Shown here piece after piece: positions 1-8,004 of a stretch of DNA of 47,935 nucleotides; position 1 is the stretch's first letter; each line of letters opens with the position of its first letter. The DNA is from Syntrophaceae bacterium UBA6109 (GTDB taxonomy: Bacteria > Desulfobacterota > Syntrophia > Syntrophales > UBA6109), in contig DIWJ01000043.1 of NCBI GenBank assembly GCA_002428445.1, forward strand, positions 1 to 47,935. The letters are read 5' to 3'. The position numbers and the translations under genes are program-made. Below the pieces are notes generated by a model. It saw nothing but the letters and a program-made list of their open reading frames with translations. It had not been told where the DNA came from and ran no database searches.

Positions 1-90
1 ACATGCACCACCGTACTTGTTGAATCATCTGCCGTCCCGATTTCTGAAAAATTGGCAATAAAAATGAACATCAACAAAATTCGGAGAAAT

Positions 91-207
91 TCAAAGGTCT
101 CTGAGTTTCAGCGCCTCCAGCAGACATTCTTTCTCTTCCTTACCGGGATCGAGGTTCTCGGGATTCTTCAGAAGGAGCCAGCGGATTGCTTTCAGGAGAG
201 TCTTGCC
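91..207 (-). pseudogene. ISL3-family transposase C-terminal remnant
   Basis: A 38-codon open stretch with no start codon reads through GKTLLKAIRW and LLLKNPENLD and ends LRDL-stop. The tryptophan followed by LLLKNPENL is the hallmark of the C-terminal part of ISL3 (IS204/IS1001/IS1096/IS1165) transposases, where it normally continues into a longer tail. Here it stops after about 15 further residues and nothing upstream encodes the DDE domain. It overlaps the last bases of the methyltransferase in another frame, so the junction of an old insertion or deletion lies near 192-207. I recognised it by motif memory only; an alignment would settle it. Confidence 0.6.
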
Positions 208-929
208 TCAATCATGGCCCCGTATTTCACCCAGTTGGAATCATCCCACATTTCCCGAGATATTCTTGTGACCTCGATCTTCCCTCTTACGCCGCATTTT
301 TCGAAAAGCGACAGATAATTATGAATCCAATGGCCGTAATGATAACGATGGTCTGTCTCCGAGGACCCGCCCATGTCCCATTCGTTGAGTATGACCGCCT
401 TCCTTGCAATGCGTACCATATGCCCGACAATGTCCTGTATCTTGTCGGGGCCGATATACATGAGCGTCGCATCGGAAAATACGATGTCCATGCTCCGGTC
501 GCCGAAACGCTCCAGGCTGTCGGCCTTCCCGGCATCCAGAAATACATTGGATATCCCCATCCCCTTCAGATGCTTACGGCCTTCCTCGACTGCCTTGGTA
601 TTGATATCGATACCGTGGAGATCCGCTTCTTTGCATCGGCCGGACAGCAGAAGCAGATTCGGCCCCGCATTGCAGCCGATTTCCAGCACTTTCTTGAGAG
701 GCGAGTGCGACAGGATCTTTTCCATAAGAACGAGCCGGTGAGGATGTTGGGATGATTCTAGGTATTTCTGCGGCGAATTGGCGTTATCTTCCCTGCGTTC
801 TCTTCTCCAGATCCATTCCTGGACGATTGTTCCCAATATGTGCTTCTCCGCCACGCAGCGAAATCCGTAATAGGCATTTTGAAGAAGCCGGTAAAGAAAG
901 GGCCATTTTCTGAGAGTGGCTTTTAGCAT
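192..929 (-). CDS. Class I SAM-dependent methyltransferase
   Basis: This 245-residue protein carries a Rossmann-fold methyltransferase domain. Motif I is VLEIGCNAGP at residues 81-90, the acidic ribose-binding loop is GIDIN at about 106-110, and DIVFSDATLMYIG at 148-160 fits motif IV. The open frame extends further upstream, but the ATG at 929 has AAGG just upstream and begins after the preceding methyltransferase ends, so I chose it. It is the last gene of the minus-strand polysaccharide operon, 28 bases after another methyltransferase, and probably methylates a sugar or a sugar-linked group. Its C-terminus overlaps an ISL3 remnant, so the last residues may not be native. The substrate cannot be told from the sequence. 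Confidence 0.85.
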   Translation of the reverse strand: MLKATLRKWPFLYRLLQNAYYGFRCVAEKHILGTIVQEWIWRRERREDNANSPQKYLESSQHPHRLVLMEKILSHSPLKKVLEIGCNAGPNLLLLSGRCKEADLHGIDINTKAVEEGRKHLKGMGISNVFLDAGKADSLERFGDRSMDIVFSDATLMYIGPDKIQDIVGHMVRIARKAVILNEWDMGGSSETDHRYHYGHWIHNYLSLFEKCGVRGKIEVTRISREMWDDSNWVKYGAMIEARLS

Positions 930-957
930 CGGTCGCCTTGTATCCTGATTGCTTGCG

Positions 958-1794
958 CTACGCCTTGACCGGCTGGGAATAGCGCACCACGGATATCCAT
1001 GCCAGTCTGTTGAGATAGGGTATCGCCAGCAGCACCCGGTCCGCGGCTTCAAGGAGGGACAGCATCGGTTTGAAGAATCCCGTTTTCCGAAAAGGAACTG
1101 CCGCGAGGACGGCCAGGTGAAACATGCGGAAATCGATTTGAGCAAAGCATGATCGACCGCGCAGTATTTCCGGAACGCCCAAAATGTGCTCCACCTCCCA
1201 CTGCGTCCGCAAATTGGGCGTGCGTTTGCGGTACCGGTGTATCAGCGGGTTGTGGCGCATCGCCTCCGTGCATATCAACTCGCCGTCGCTTTTCAATATG
1301 CGGTTGAGTTCCTTGAAAGCCGCCGACAATTCGAGATGGTGCAGCGCACCGTATTCGTGAATCAGATCAAAGGTCCTCTCAGGGAAGGTCGTGTTCTCCG
1401 CGTCCATGACGAAAAAATCACATCGGTCCGAAACGCCGCGCTTCCCCGCGAGTTCTCTTGCATTCTCGACGGCAACAGGACTGATATCAATGCCCGTTAC
1501 ATGCCCCGCGCCGCGCACCGCCATCTCGACGGCTATTTCGCCGTTTCCGCAGCAGTAATCCAGCGCCCTCGCGCCCTTGATATTCCGAAAGAGAATCCTG
1601 TCACGATATTCGAAACTCGACCGGGTGATGCTGTAGAATTTCATGTTGCTGAAATGCGCATCATAACGCTCTGCATCTTCTATGGTCCCGGTCACGCACC
1701 GGTCCGGCGGAGCATCCGTGTAGTACTCGAAGGATTTTACAATCGAGCGGCGGCGGTCGGAATGCTCAGCCTCTAAACGTTTTCTTTCTTCCAT
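958..1794 (-). CDS. Class I SAM-dependent methyltransferase
   Basis: This 278-residue protein has a Methyltransf_11/25-type core: LDYCCGNGEIA (motif I, residues 78-88), GIDIS at 101-105, DAENTTFP at 131-138 and FDLIHEYGALHHL at 142-154. Such enzymes move a methyl group from SAM to a small molecule. It lies 12 bases downstream of a GT4 gene in the same operon. A methyltransferase in this position commonly modifies an O-antigen sugar, either on the nucleotide sugar or on the lipid-linked unit. The C-terminal 100 residues contain a hydrophobic patch (FHLAVLAAVPF, about 225-235) that could aid membrane association. The substrate is unknown. Confidence 0.85.
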   Translation of the reverse strand: MEERKRLEAEHSDRRRSIVKSFEYYTDAPPDRCVTGTIEDAERYDAHFSNMKFYSITRSSFEYRDRILFRNIKGARALDYCCGNGEIAVEMAVRGAGHVTGIDISPVAVENARELAGKRGVSDRCDFFVMDAENTTFPERTFDLIHEYGALHHLELSAAFKELNRILKSDGELICTEAMRHNPLIHRYRKRTPNLRTQWEVEHILGVPEILRGRSCFAQIDFRMFHLAVLAAVPFRKTGFFKPMLSLLEAADRVLLAIPYLNRLAWISVVRYSQPVKA

Positions 1795-1806
1795 TCGATT
1801 CCCTCG

Positions 1807-3051
1807 TCATTCGTGACGTCTTTCGCGGATCGCATCGAAGAGCAGCGCTTCGTAGCGTCTGGCCAGAACCCTGATGTCGAGCTGATTCTCGGCATAGGCG
1901 CGGCTTCTTGATCCGATCTCTTTCCTCTCCCGGGGCTGCATATGAAGAAAATGCAGAATCGCGTCCGCCATTTGTTCCGGATCTTGAGATGAAATGGAAA
2001 GCCCCCCTCCGGATTCCTTTACGGGGTCATTGGGCGCTTTCCCGGCAAAGATGATCGGGCGGCCGGATGCCAGATAATCGTAAATCTTGTTGGAATTGAT
2101 GCCGAATTGATAGACGGGTAGATCCTTCACACTTGAAATCAGAAGATCCGCCCGAAGTTGAAACTCAGGAATGTTCTTCTTCGGAACAGGCTCATGAAAG
2201 ACGACATTCGCCAATTTCAACCTTTCCGCCTCCGCAACACATGCCTCCCTGCCCTCTCCCTGGCCCGCAATGATGAACTCGATGCCGCCGATATCGTTCC
2301 TCGATAGGATGGAGGCGGCCTTTATGATCGTCATCACATCATGCGCAGTTGAGAAACCGCCGATATACATCACGCGCAATTTCCCCGTCTCCCCGCCGCT
2401 ATAGGGCGGCAGACCTGCAAAGCGGTCCAGGTTGATTCCGTTCGGGAGCCAGACCACTTTCCGAGGATCCTGACCGCCATCCCGCACGTGGTCGCCCGTC
2501 AGCGGCAGCACGGCGGAAATTCGCGCGGCTCTCGCATAAAGATATTTCTCCATCATGCGCAATACAAAATAGATGACGTTTTTCTTCCCGAAATATCCCA
2601 GATCCACAAGCGCCTGCGGCCATATATCGCGTACTTCAAAGATGAAAACGGACTTTTTCCTTTTTGACAAAAGATAGGCGGACAGGCCAGTCAGAAGCGG
2701 CACGGAAGGGCCGATGGCAATATCCGGCGGCGCGAGCCGTCCCCCGATCTTCTGTATCTGAACGGCGTTCGATACCATGTTGGCCCCGCGGAGCCAGCCG
2801 TTGCCCGCGTACGGGATCGTCTTCATCCATATCACGCGGAGCGGGCCATATAGTTCCAACCGCCATTCTTCATTCTTCGCGAGTCTTTCCTTATGCGTAA
2901 AATGGCAGTAACTGTTTGTGAACATGGTGACGCTGTGGCCCAGCCTGCAGAGTTCCATCGCGTAATCGAACGTCCGCGACGAGAACCCCTCCGGCTGATC
3001 GTATGCCGATATGTACCATATGTTCAAAGGCGGTCTTTCCGTGCCAAGCAT
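1807..3051 (-). CDS. GT4 glycosyltransferase, WbuB-like
   Basis: This 414-residue GT-B enzyme resembles the WbuB (WcaI-related) group, whose members transfer amino-deoxy sugars during O-antigen unit assembly. The N-terminal domain shows IWYISAYDQPEGF (11-23) and VRDIWPQ (140-146), both typical of WbuB-like enzymes. The C-terminal domain has LPNGINLD (202-209), YIGGFSTAHD (229-238) and NKIYDYLASG (321-330) in the nucleotide-sugar site. The enzyme would act on the cytoplasmic face on an undecaprenyl-linked acceptor. It sits between another GT4 gene and two methyltransferases in the operon, 31 bases after its upstream neighbour. Donor and linkage cannot be assigned. Confidence 0.85.
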   Translation of the reverse strand: MLGTERPPLNIWYISAYDQPEGFSSRTFDYAMELCRLGHSVTMFTNSYCHFTHKERLAKNEEWRLELYGPLRVIWMKTIPYAGNGWLRGANMVSNAVQIQKIGGRLAPPDIAIGPSVPLLTGLSAYLLSKRKKSVFIFEVRDIWPQALVDLGYFGKKNVIYFVLRMMEKYLYARAARISAVLPLTGDHVRDGGQDPRKVVWLPNGINLDRFAGLPPYSGGETGKLRVMYIGGFSTAHDVMTIIKAASILSRNDIGGIEFIIAGQGEGREACVAEAERLKLANVVFHEPVPKKNIPEFQLRADLLISSVKDLPVYQFGINSNKIYDYLASGRPIIFAGKAPNDPVKESGGGLSISSQDPEQMADAILHFLHMQPRERKEIGSRSRAYAENQLDIRVLARRYEALLFDAIRERRHE

Positions 3052-3082
3052 TTCTCAATCCGTCCTTCTCGGCGGCATCAGG

Positions 3083-4201
3083 TCATTCGCAGCTGACCGA
3101 CCCGCTCGGCCTCTTTCGCAAGCGGGCAAGGTCATGGTAGATCTTCTCCATCTTGGCCATTTCGGTGCCGTAGTCGTTCCTCTCGACAATGGTCTTCCTG
3201 TTGACCCTGCCGAATGCCTCCCTCGTCTTTCCGTTCTCGATAAGATGGATGATTTTCTCGGCCAGCGCCGCCGGGGCGCCCGTGGGCACCACGAAGCCTC
3301 CCCGGCCATCCTGAACCCAGAGTCGGTTTTCTCCACTGTCCGTTACGACAACCGGGAGGCCGCATGCCATAGCCTCCGCAGTGCTCGCTGCGATTCCCGC
3401 ATCTGAAAGCGACGTCGATACGTATACATCCATCGAGGCAAACAGCGCCGGCAGCTGCTCGTTCGGGATCGGGCCGGGAAAAGATATGCTGTCTTCCAGT
3501 CCGAGCGATTTTACCATCTCCTTCAGGTTGCTCTCCTGCGGCCCAGATCCCGCAAGGATGAACCGTGCGGAAGGCACTCTCGACACGACGATGGATGCGG
3601 CTTCGATCAGAGACTTCAGATCATAAACAGGGTGGAAACTCCTGAGGCTGATGATCCCCGGCCGTTCCGCATCTTTCCAATCTCCGGACTGCGCCCCGCT
3701 TCTGCCGCCGGGACGGAATCTCTCCGTGTCAATTCCAAAGCAGATAATTTCCATAACTCTTCTATCGATTCCCAGACGCTCCATGGCCGCGACCATGTGA
3801 TGCGCATCGCACGTAATAAGACTTGCCCTTCTCAGCGCATAACGGACAAGGTGCCTCTTCCACCATGATGCAGAGGCGGTCAGTACATCCGATCCCCATG
3901 CAGTGGCAACATACGGGCGGAATCCGCACAGCGCGCCTACCACCCCGTAAAGCGCAACCGAATGTACGTGAAGGACGTCCGGCTGTCGGCTCTTCAGCAT
4001 CGCACGCAACTTCAGAGCGGCGAGAGGAGCGCCCGCGGAACCGAGCGGTACGGCAATCTGCCGGATATCGATGCCCTCTATTCCATTGACCGTCACGGGA
4101 TGCAGGGACGCCCAGATGATCTCGTGCCCTTTGTCGGCAAAGTACTTGATCCATCGATAACTGTGAACGCTGTTCGCCGGCGCCAGAAAGCAAAGTTTCA
4201 T
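3083..4201 (-). CDS. GT4 glycosyltransferase
   Basis: This 372-residue GT-B glycosyltransferase has an N-terminal acceptor domain (KLCFLAPANSVHSYRW at 2-17; DVLHVHS at 75-81) and a C-terminal donor domain (GIDTERF at 156-162, ILAGSGPQ at 215-222, then a pocket ending EAMACGLPVVVTDSG at 276-290). The first acidic residue of the usual EX7E pair is replaced by an Asp in SDAGI (266-270), a common variation. The start ATG overlaps the stop of the Wzy-like gene in an ATGA overlap, so the two are translationally coupled. It should add one sugar to the lipid-linked repeat unit in the cytoplasm. Donor and linkage are unknown. Confidence 0.85.
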   Translation of the reverse strand: MKLCFLAPANSVHSYRWIKYFADKGHEIIWASLHPVTVNGIEGIDIRQIAVPLGSAGAPLAALKLRAMLKSRQPDVLHVHSVALYGVVGALCGFRPYVATAWGSDVLTASASWWKRHLVRYALRRASLITCDAHHMVAAMERLGIDRRVMEIICFGIDTERFRPGGRSGAQSGDWKDAERPGIISLRSFHPVYDLKSLIEAASIVVSRVPSARFILAGSGPQESNLKEMVKSLGLEDSISFPGPIPNEQLPALFASMDVYVSTSLSDAGIAASTAEAMACGLPVVVTDSGENRLWVQDGRGGFVVPTGAPAALAEKIIHLIENGKTREAFGRVNRKTIVERNDYGTEMAKMEKIYHDLARLRKRPSGSVSCE

Positions 4202-5556
4202 GAATACGCCGCCTTGCCCTCCTGGTTGATCAGTTGCTCAATGATTCCATTCGGCATGATCAACAGATACAGGAGCACAACATCGCAGATATTGTTGTTG
4301 AAGTGCCACATGTAAGCCAGAAAAATCACCGCCAGAAATATCGATGTCCCGGATGTCCTGCTCCGCAGTACCTTCAAACCCATGAAGATGAAATTGAGTG
4401 TATAGAGCATAATGCCAATGATCCCTGTATCGATGAGAAGGGCAGAAAACGCCGTCGTCCTGAATAATTTAATATCGTCTGCCGTATCGTCGCGTGTTTC
4501 CTTATGGCCTGGAATGAGGAATTTCTGCACCGGGAGATAAAGCTTATGGAGCTCTTGTATATGCGGAAGAATGGTGTAGCGGTGCGAATAGATGCCGTCT
4601 CCCACCATGAACGTCCCGGGATTGTCAAGTAGTCGATGAATACTGGCCTCGAACTGCAGTTTCCTGGTCACATCGCTCTCGCCCGGAGACCAAAGAGCTT
4701 GTGTGCTCTGAAAAGTGCCATAAAAGAATTCGCCCAATCTCTGCAGCGGTTGAGGAATATAGCTCATGTAAACAATACCAAATATGGATATCATTAGAGC
4801 AACTCTTGTGAGCCCAATCTTCTTAATGGATACGAAGAAGATGAAGAAGATGACAACCCAAGATATACGAGAGTCATAGTAAAATGCCGTCACCATCATC
4901 AGCATTATGGAAATGACTGCTAACACCCGAATTCCGACTGAATCCTCTCTAATGGCGAACACAGCAACCGGCATAGCCAGTAATGTAGGAAAGACAGCAA
5001 TTGCAGACCCCGACCAAAGAAATCCTTCTTTCATGAACTGATCCATAAAACGCCCCAGTTTCGGGACACCTAACCAGTACTCAAATACGATGCCGTGCAA
5101 AATGTATCCGGCATAATAGAAGGTAGTTGTGATCAGGACGAGGGATACAAACGTCCGTCTCGATGGAAACGGAAAGCGTTTCTCCTTATTAATCAAGAGC
5201 AGCAATATCCCGAGCATAAGATAATATAGTGACCATCTGATGATTCTTATGTCGTTATTGACGACGATACCAATAAACGATTCAATGAAAATATAGCCAA
5301 TCCAGATCAGAAAACACACCATGCGGTCATTCACAGATCTAAAGAGATCGCCGGGTATCCCACCAACCAGAGCACCCAGAATAACAGCACCCATAATCAA
5401 TTCATCCCAAAAAAAATAGCCAAAAAGGCGGGGCCCGGTTCCGAGAATGCTGCCGATGATGAGAATCGGCCAGAACCAACGCGGTCTCCTCGCAACCAGA
5501 ACCGCTACGGTCATTCCCATCGCGGCAGCCACTAAGATTTCAATGAATATTTGCAT
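4198..5556 (-). CDS. Wzy-like O-antigen polymerase (multi-pass membrane protein)
   Basis: This 452-residue protein is hydrophobic almost throughout, with roughly ten to twelve predicted membrane segments and a large periplasmic-type loop in its C-terminal half (residues about 265-360) that holds several His and Arg residues. This topology fits Wzy polymerases or the O-antigen ligase superfamily. Position supports Wzy: it lies next to a Wzx flippase, glycosyltransferases and, further up, a Wzz-like protein, while a separate WaaL-like ligase is at 27324. I chose the ATG at 5556; a TTG at 5580 would add eight residues. The stretch is visibly AT-rich. Wzy proteins diverge strongly, so the call rests on topology and context. 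Confidence 0.6.
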   Translation of the reverse strand: MQIFIEILVAAAMGMTVAVLVARRPRWFWPILIIGSILGTGPRLFGYFFWDELIMGAVILGALVGGIPGDLFRSVNDRMVCFLIWIGYIFIESFIGIVVNNDIRIIRWSLYYLMLGILLLLINKEKRFPFPSRRTFVSLVLITTTFYYAGYILHGIVFEYWLGVPKLGRFMDQFMKEGFLWSGSAIAVFPTLLAMPVAVFAIREDSVGIRVLAVISIMLMMVTAFYYDSRISWVVIFFIFFVSIKKIGLTRVALMISIFGIVYMSYIPQPLQRLGEFFYGTFQSTQALWSPGESDVTRKLQFEASIHRLLDNPGTFMVGDGIYSHRYTILPHIQELHKLYLPVQKFLIPGHKETRDDTADDIKLFRTTAFSALLIDTGIIGIMLYTLNFIFMGLKVLRSRTSGTSIFLAVIFLAYMWHFNNNICDVVLLYLLIMPNGIIEQLINQEGKAAYS

Positions 5557-5615
5557 ATGCGGGACGCCCCGGATATTCAACCAGAAAGCATATGTCTATC
5601 ATACTGAACAATGAA

Positions 5616-7121
5616 TCATCCCTTGAAAAGACCGATGACACTTCGCTTCTCTTCCCGGTTCAGCGCCACAGCATAATAAGCACAGCCGAAAAGAATCGAC
5701 ATAAATCCCCCTTTCAAGAACAGGTCCTGAAAGCCGCCGATATCGAGGAATGCTTTCCTGAAGGGGAAGATAAGGCCGAAGGAAACAACACCTGCCAGAA
5801 CGGCGGGCAGCAAGGCGGACAGCAGATAATCCCTTATCTTCAGCTGCGCATATTTAAGAACAGAACCATGCATCACCCAGAAGCTTGTGAAGATATGGGA
5901 GACAATCATGGCCAGGACAATCCCGGGAAGGCCGATGTTATTCAGCAGTGCTATGGAAAGCGCCAAGTTCAAGACGGCATTCCACATCTCGGAATAGGTT
6001 ACCCACTTATTTTTGCCGATGCCCTGCAGCAGTGCGATGGCGGGTGTGCCCAAAGCGTGAAAAATGTTCATGGCCACGAGCAGGAGCAAAACGGGGAAGC
6101 CTGCAAAGCCTGCAGGTCCGACCCACAGGTTGATAAAGGCTTCCCCCCAGGAAAGCAATAGAGCAGCCACGAATACGGCAAGCGCGAAAGTGATTTTTAC
6201 GGTCTTCAGGTAGATTTCGCTTAAAGTCTTTATATCCTTCAATGCATAGGCTTCTGCAAATTTGGGCAGCATGCTCGTGGAGATGATGGAGAACAGGTAC
6301 GTGGTGTAAAAGCAGAGTTTGAAGGTGATGTCGTATGGCGTAACTGCGGAGACCCCCAAAATAATCCCGACCAGAATGGGCCCGGTATAATAAAGCATCC
6401 GGCTCGTCACGCCCAGGACAAATGTGCGGATACTGAAAGGCGCTATTTCTTTGAGTGTGTTCATGCTGGCTAGTCTGTGTGTGAAAATCAAGCCGTATTT
6501 GCCGCGCCTGATAAAATACAGGTAAAGGTAAACCAAAAGCACACTGCTCACCATTGAGGCGGCTGCCAGGCCTACAAGACCGAACCCGAACTTTAGAAAA
6601 AGAATCACAAGCAATGCATTTGTCAAAAGCTGGATGATGCTGGATGCTTTCCAGATATCCACCCGCTGGAAACCATAGAGGATATTACCGAACACGCTTG
6701 CAAGTATCATGAGCGCAACGTTCGCGCTCATGACAACAAATGCTGTCTTCGCCGGGGAAACAAGGTCCGTGGGGATTTCAAAAATGCCATCGATAAAGCA
6801 TGCAAGCGTGAATGAAGCCAGAAGTACCAGCAGGGCAATTGCTCCGAATATAATGATCGCGGTGGATGCCATTGCGCTTATTTTATCCTGCCGCTCTACC
6901 GCCCTGTATTCTGCTGTATACTTAGCGACAGCCGTATTCAATCCGAAATCAAGGAGAACAAAATACGTCATGATTGAGCTGAAAGCGGCCCAGACACCGT
7001 ATCCCGCCTGACCAAGATATTTGAGCATAAGTGGGGTTAACGCAAAATTCAGGACAAAGGCGACAAGAAGCTGGCCATAATTGATAAATACCCCCCGGAG
7101 AAAGACCCTTTTTTCAACCAT
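5616..7121 (-). CDS. wzx: Wzx-type oligosaccharide flippase
   Basis: This 501-residue membrane protein has about 12 to 14 transmembrane segments and belongs to the MATE/MOP exporter superfamily. The N-terminus runs RGVFINYGQLLVAF, then an LTPLMLKYLGQAGYG stretch (about residues 28-42), which is typical of polysaccharide flippases (Polysacc_synt families). Wzx moves undecaprenyl-pyrophosphate-linked repeat units from the cytoplasmic to the periplasmic leaflet for Wzy. It lies between a GT2 gene and the Wzy-like gene, as in many Wzx/Wzy-dependent O-antigen loci. No frameshift or truncation is visible, and the length is normal for the family. Confidence 0.85.
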   Translation of the reverse strand: MVEKRVFLRGVFINYGQLLVAFVLNFALTPLMLKYLGQAGYGVWAAFSSIMTYFVLLDFGLNTAVAKYTAEYRAVERQDKISAMASTAIIIFGAIALLVLLASFTLACFIDGIFEIPTDLVSPAKTAFVVMSANVALMILASVFGNILYGFQRVDIWKASSIIQLLTNALLVILFLKFGFGLVGLAAASMVSSVLLVYLYLYFIRRGKYGLIFTHRLASMNTLKEIAPFSIRTFVLGVTSRMLYYTGPILVGIILGVSAVTPYDITFKLCFYTTYLFSIISTSMLPKFAEAYALKDIKTLSEIYLKTVKITFALAVFVAALLLSWGEAFINLWVGPAGFAGFPVLLLLVAMNIFHALGTPAIALLQGIGKNKWVTYSEMWNAVLNLALSIALLNNIGLPGIVLAMIVSHIFTSFWVMHGSVLKYAQLKIRDYLLSALLPAVLAGVVSFGLIFPFRKAFLDIGGFQDLFLKGGFMSILFGCAYYAVALNREEKRSVIGLFKG

Positions 7122-7144
7122 GCAACAAAGCTCTTGGATCGGCG

Positions 7145-7999
7145 CTAGGATTTTGAAGTGCCAGCTTTCTGTGAGTAAGGATACCGACTGCAGCGTCGGA
7201 AGGCGCGAAGCATGAACGGGAAAAAGGATTGAAGATGAAAAAGATCGATCATCAGGCTGGCATAATATCTCATCGCAAGAGGAGAGAAGCTGCTTCCGCC
7301 ATATTTCTTACTTACAAGATACGTGTTCCGGTAAACCGTCTTGCGCGCATCGAATGTCTGCGGATTGAACGCGCTTTCATGTATCATCGACCTGGACAAC
7401 ACCCTCTCGATGCTGTGAATTCGGAATTGCCTGGCTATCCTTAACATGACGTCGAAATCATCTCCAGAGGCATCCAGCCATCCGATGGAATCCATCACCT
7501 CTCGTCTGTAGAATGCGGACGTTGTACTGATATGCCGAGCGGTATTCGCAAATTCTCTGTAATCAAACGCTTCAACCTCGTGATGATATGCAACTTCTTG
7601 CTCCGCATCGACAAAATCGCAGTTCCCGTGCACAAAATGTGCTTCGGGGTGTTCGCAAAAAAAACGGACAACCGTCTCGACAGCGTCGGGCAGGTAGCGG
7701 TCATCGTATCCGATGGCTCCGAAGACGTTACCACTCGCCATCTTAAGCCCCTTGTTCCAAGCGTCACCCGGACCACTGTCAGGCTCAGATACAAATACAA
7801 TTCGGTCGGGATATCGTTCTCGGTATTTCGACAGAAGTTCGACCGTTCCATCCGTTGAGCCCCCGTCCACCAAAAGATGTTCTATACGAGGATACGTCTG
7901 CATGAGGACGCTCCGAATGCATCCTTCGAGATAATCCATGGCATTGAATGTCGGTGTTACGATGCTTACGAGTATATTGGTGTGCTTCTCCACGAACAC
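7145..7999 (-). CDS. GT2 family glycosyltransferase
   Basis: This 284-residue GT-A enzyme starts at a GTG codon. Diagnostic motifs are SIVTPTFNAMDYL (12-24), VDGGSTDGT (44-52), EPDSGPGDAWNKG (72-84) and GAIGYDDRYLPDA (94-106), where D99-D100 stand in for the metal-binding DXD. The EPDSG...DAWNKG segment is characteristic of the colanic-acid WcaA/WcaE-like GT2 subgroup. It would transfer a sugar from a nucleotide donor onto the lipid-linked oligosaccharide in the cytoplasm. The gene lies 5 bases after the radical-SAM gene and 23 before wzx, within one operon. The donor is not known. Confidence 0.85.
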   Translation of the reverse strand: MFVEKHTNILVSIVTPTFNAMDYLEGCIRSVLMQTYPRIEHLLVDGGSTDGTVELLSKYRERYPDRIVFVSEPDSGPGDAWNKGLKMASGNVFGAIGYDDRYLPDAVETVVRFFCEHPEAHFVHGNCDFVDAEQEVAYHHEVEAFDYREFANTARHISTTSAFYRREVMDSIGWLDASGDDFDVMLRIARQFRIHSIERVLSRSMIHESAFNPQTFDARKTVYRNTYLVSKKYGGSSFSPLAMRYYASLMIDLFHLQSFFPFMLRAFRRCSRYPYSQKAGTSKS

Positions 8000-8004
8000 T
8001 GCTC

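Noticed and set aside
1..71. Short minus-strand frame from an ATG at 71 running off the left edge
   Set aside because: Only 23 codons are visible, there is no ribosome site and no recognisable motif, so a gene cannot be claimed.
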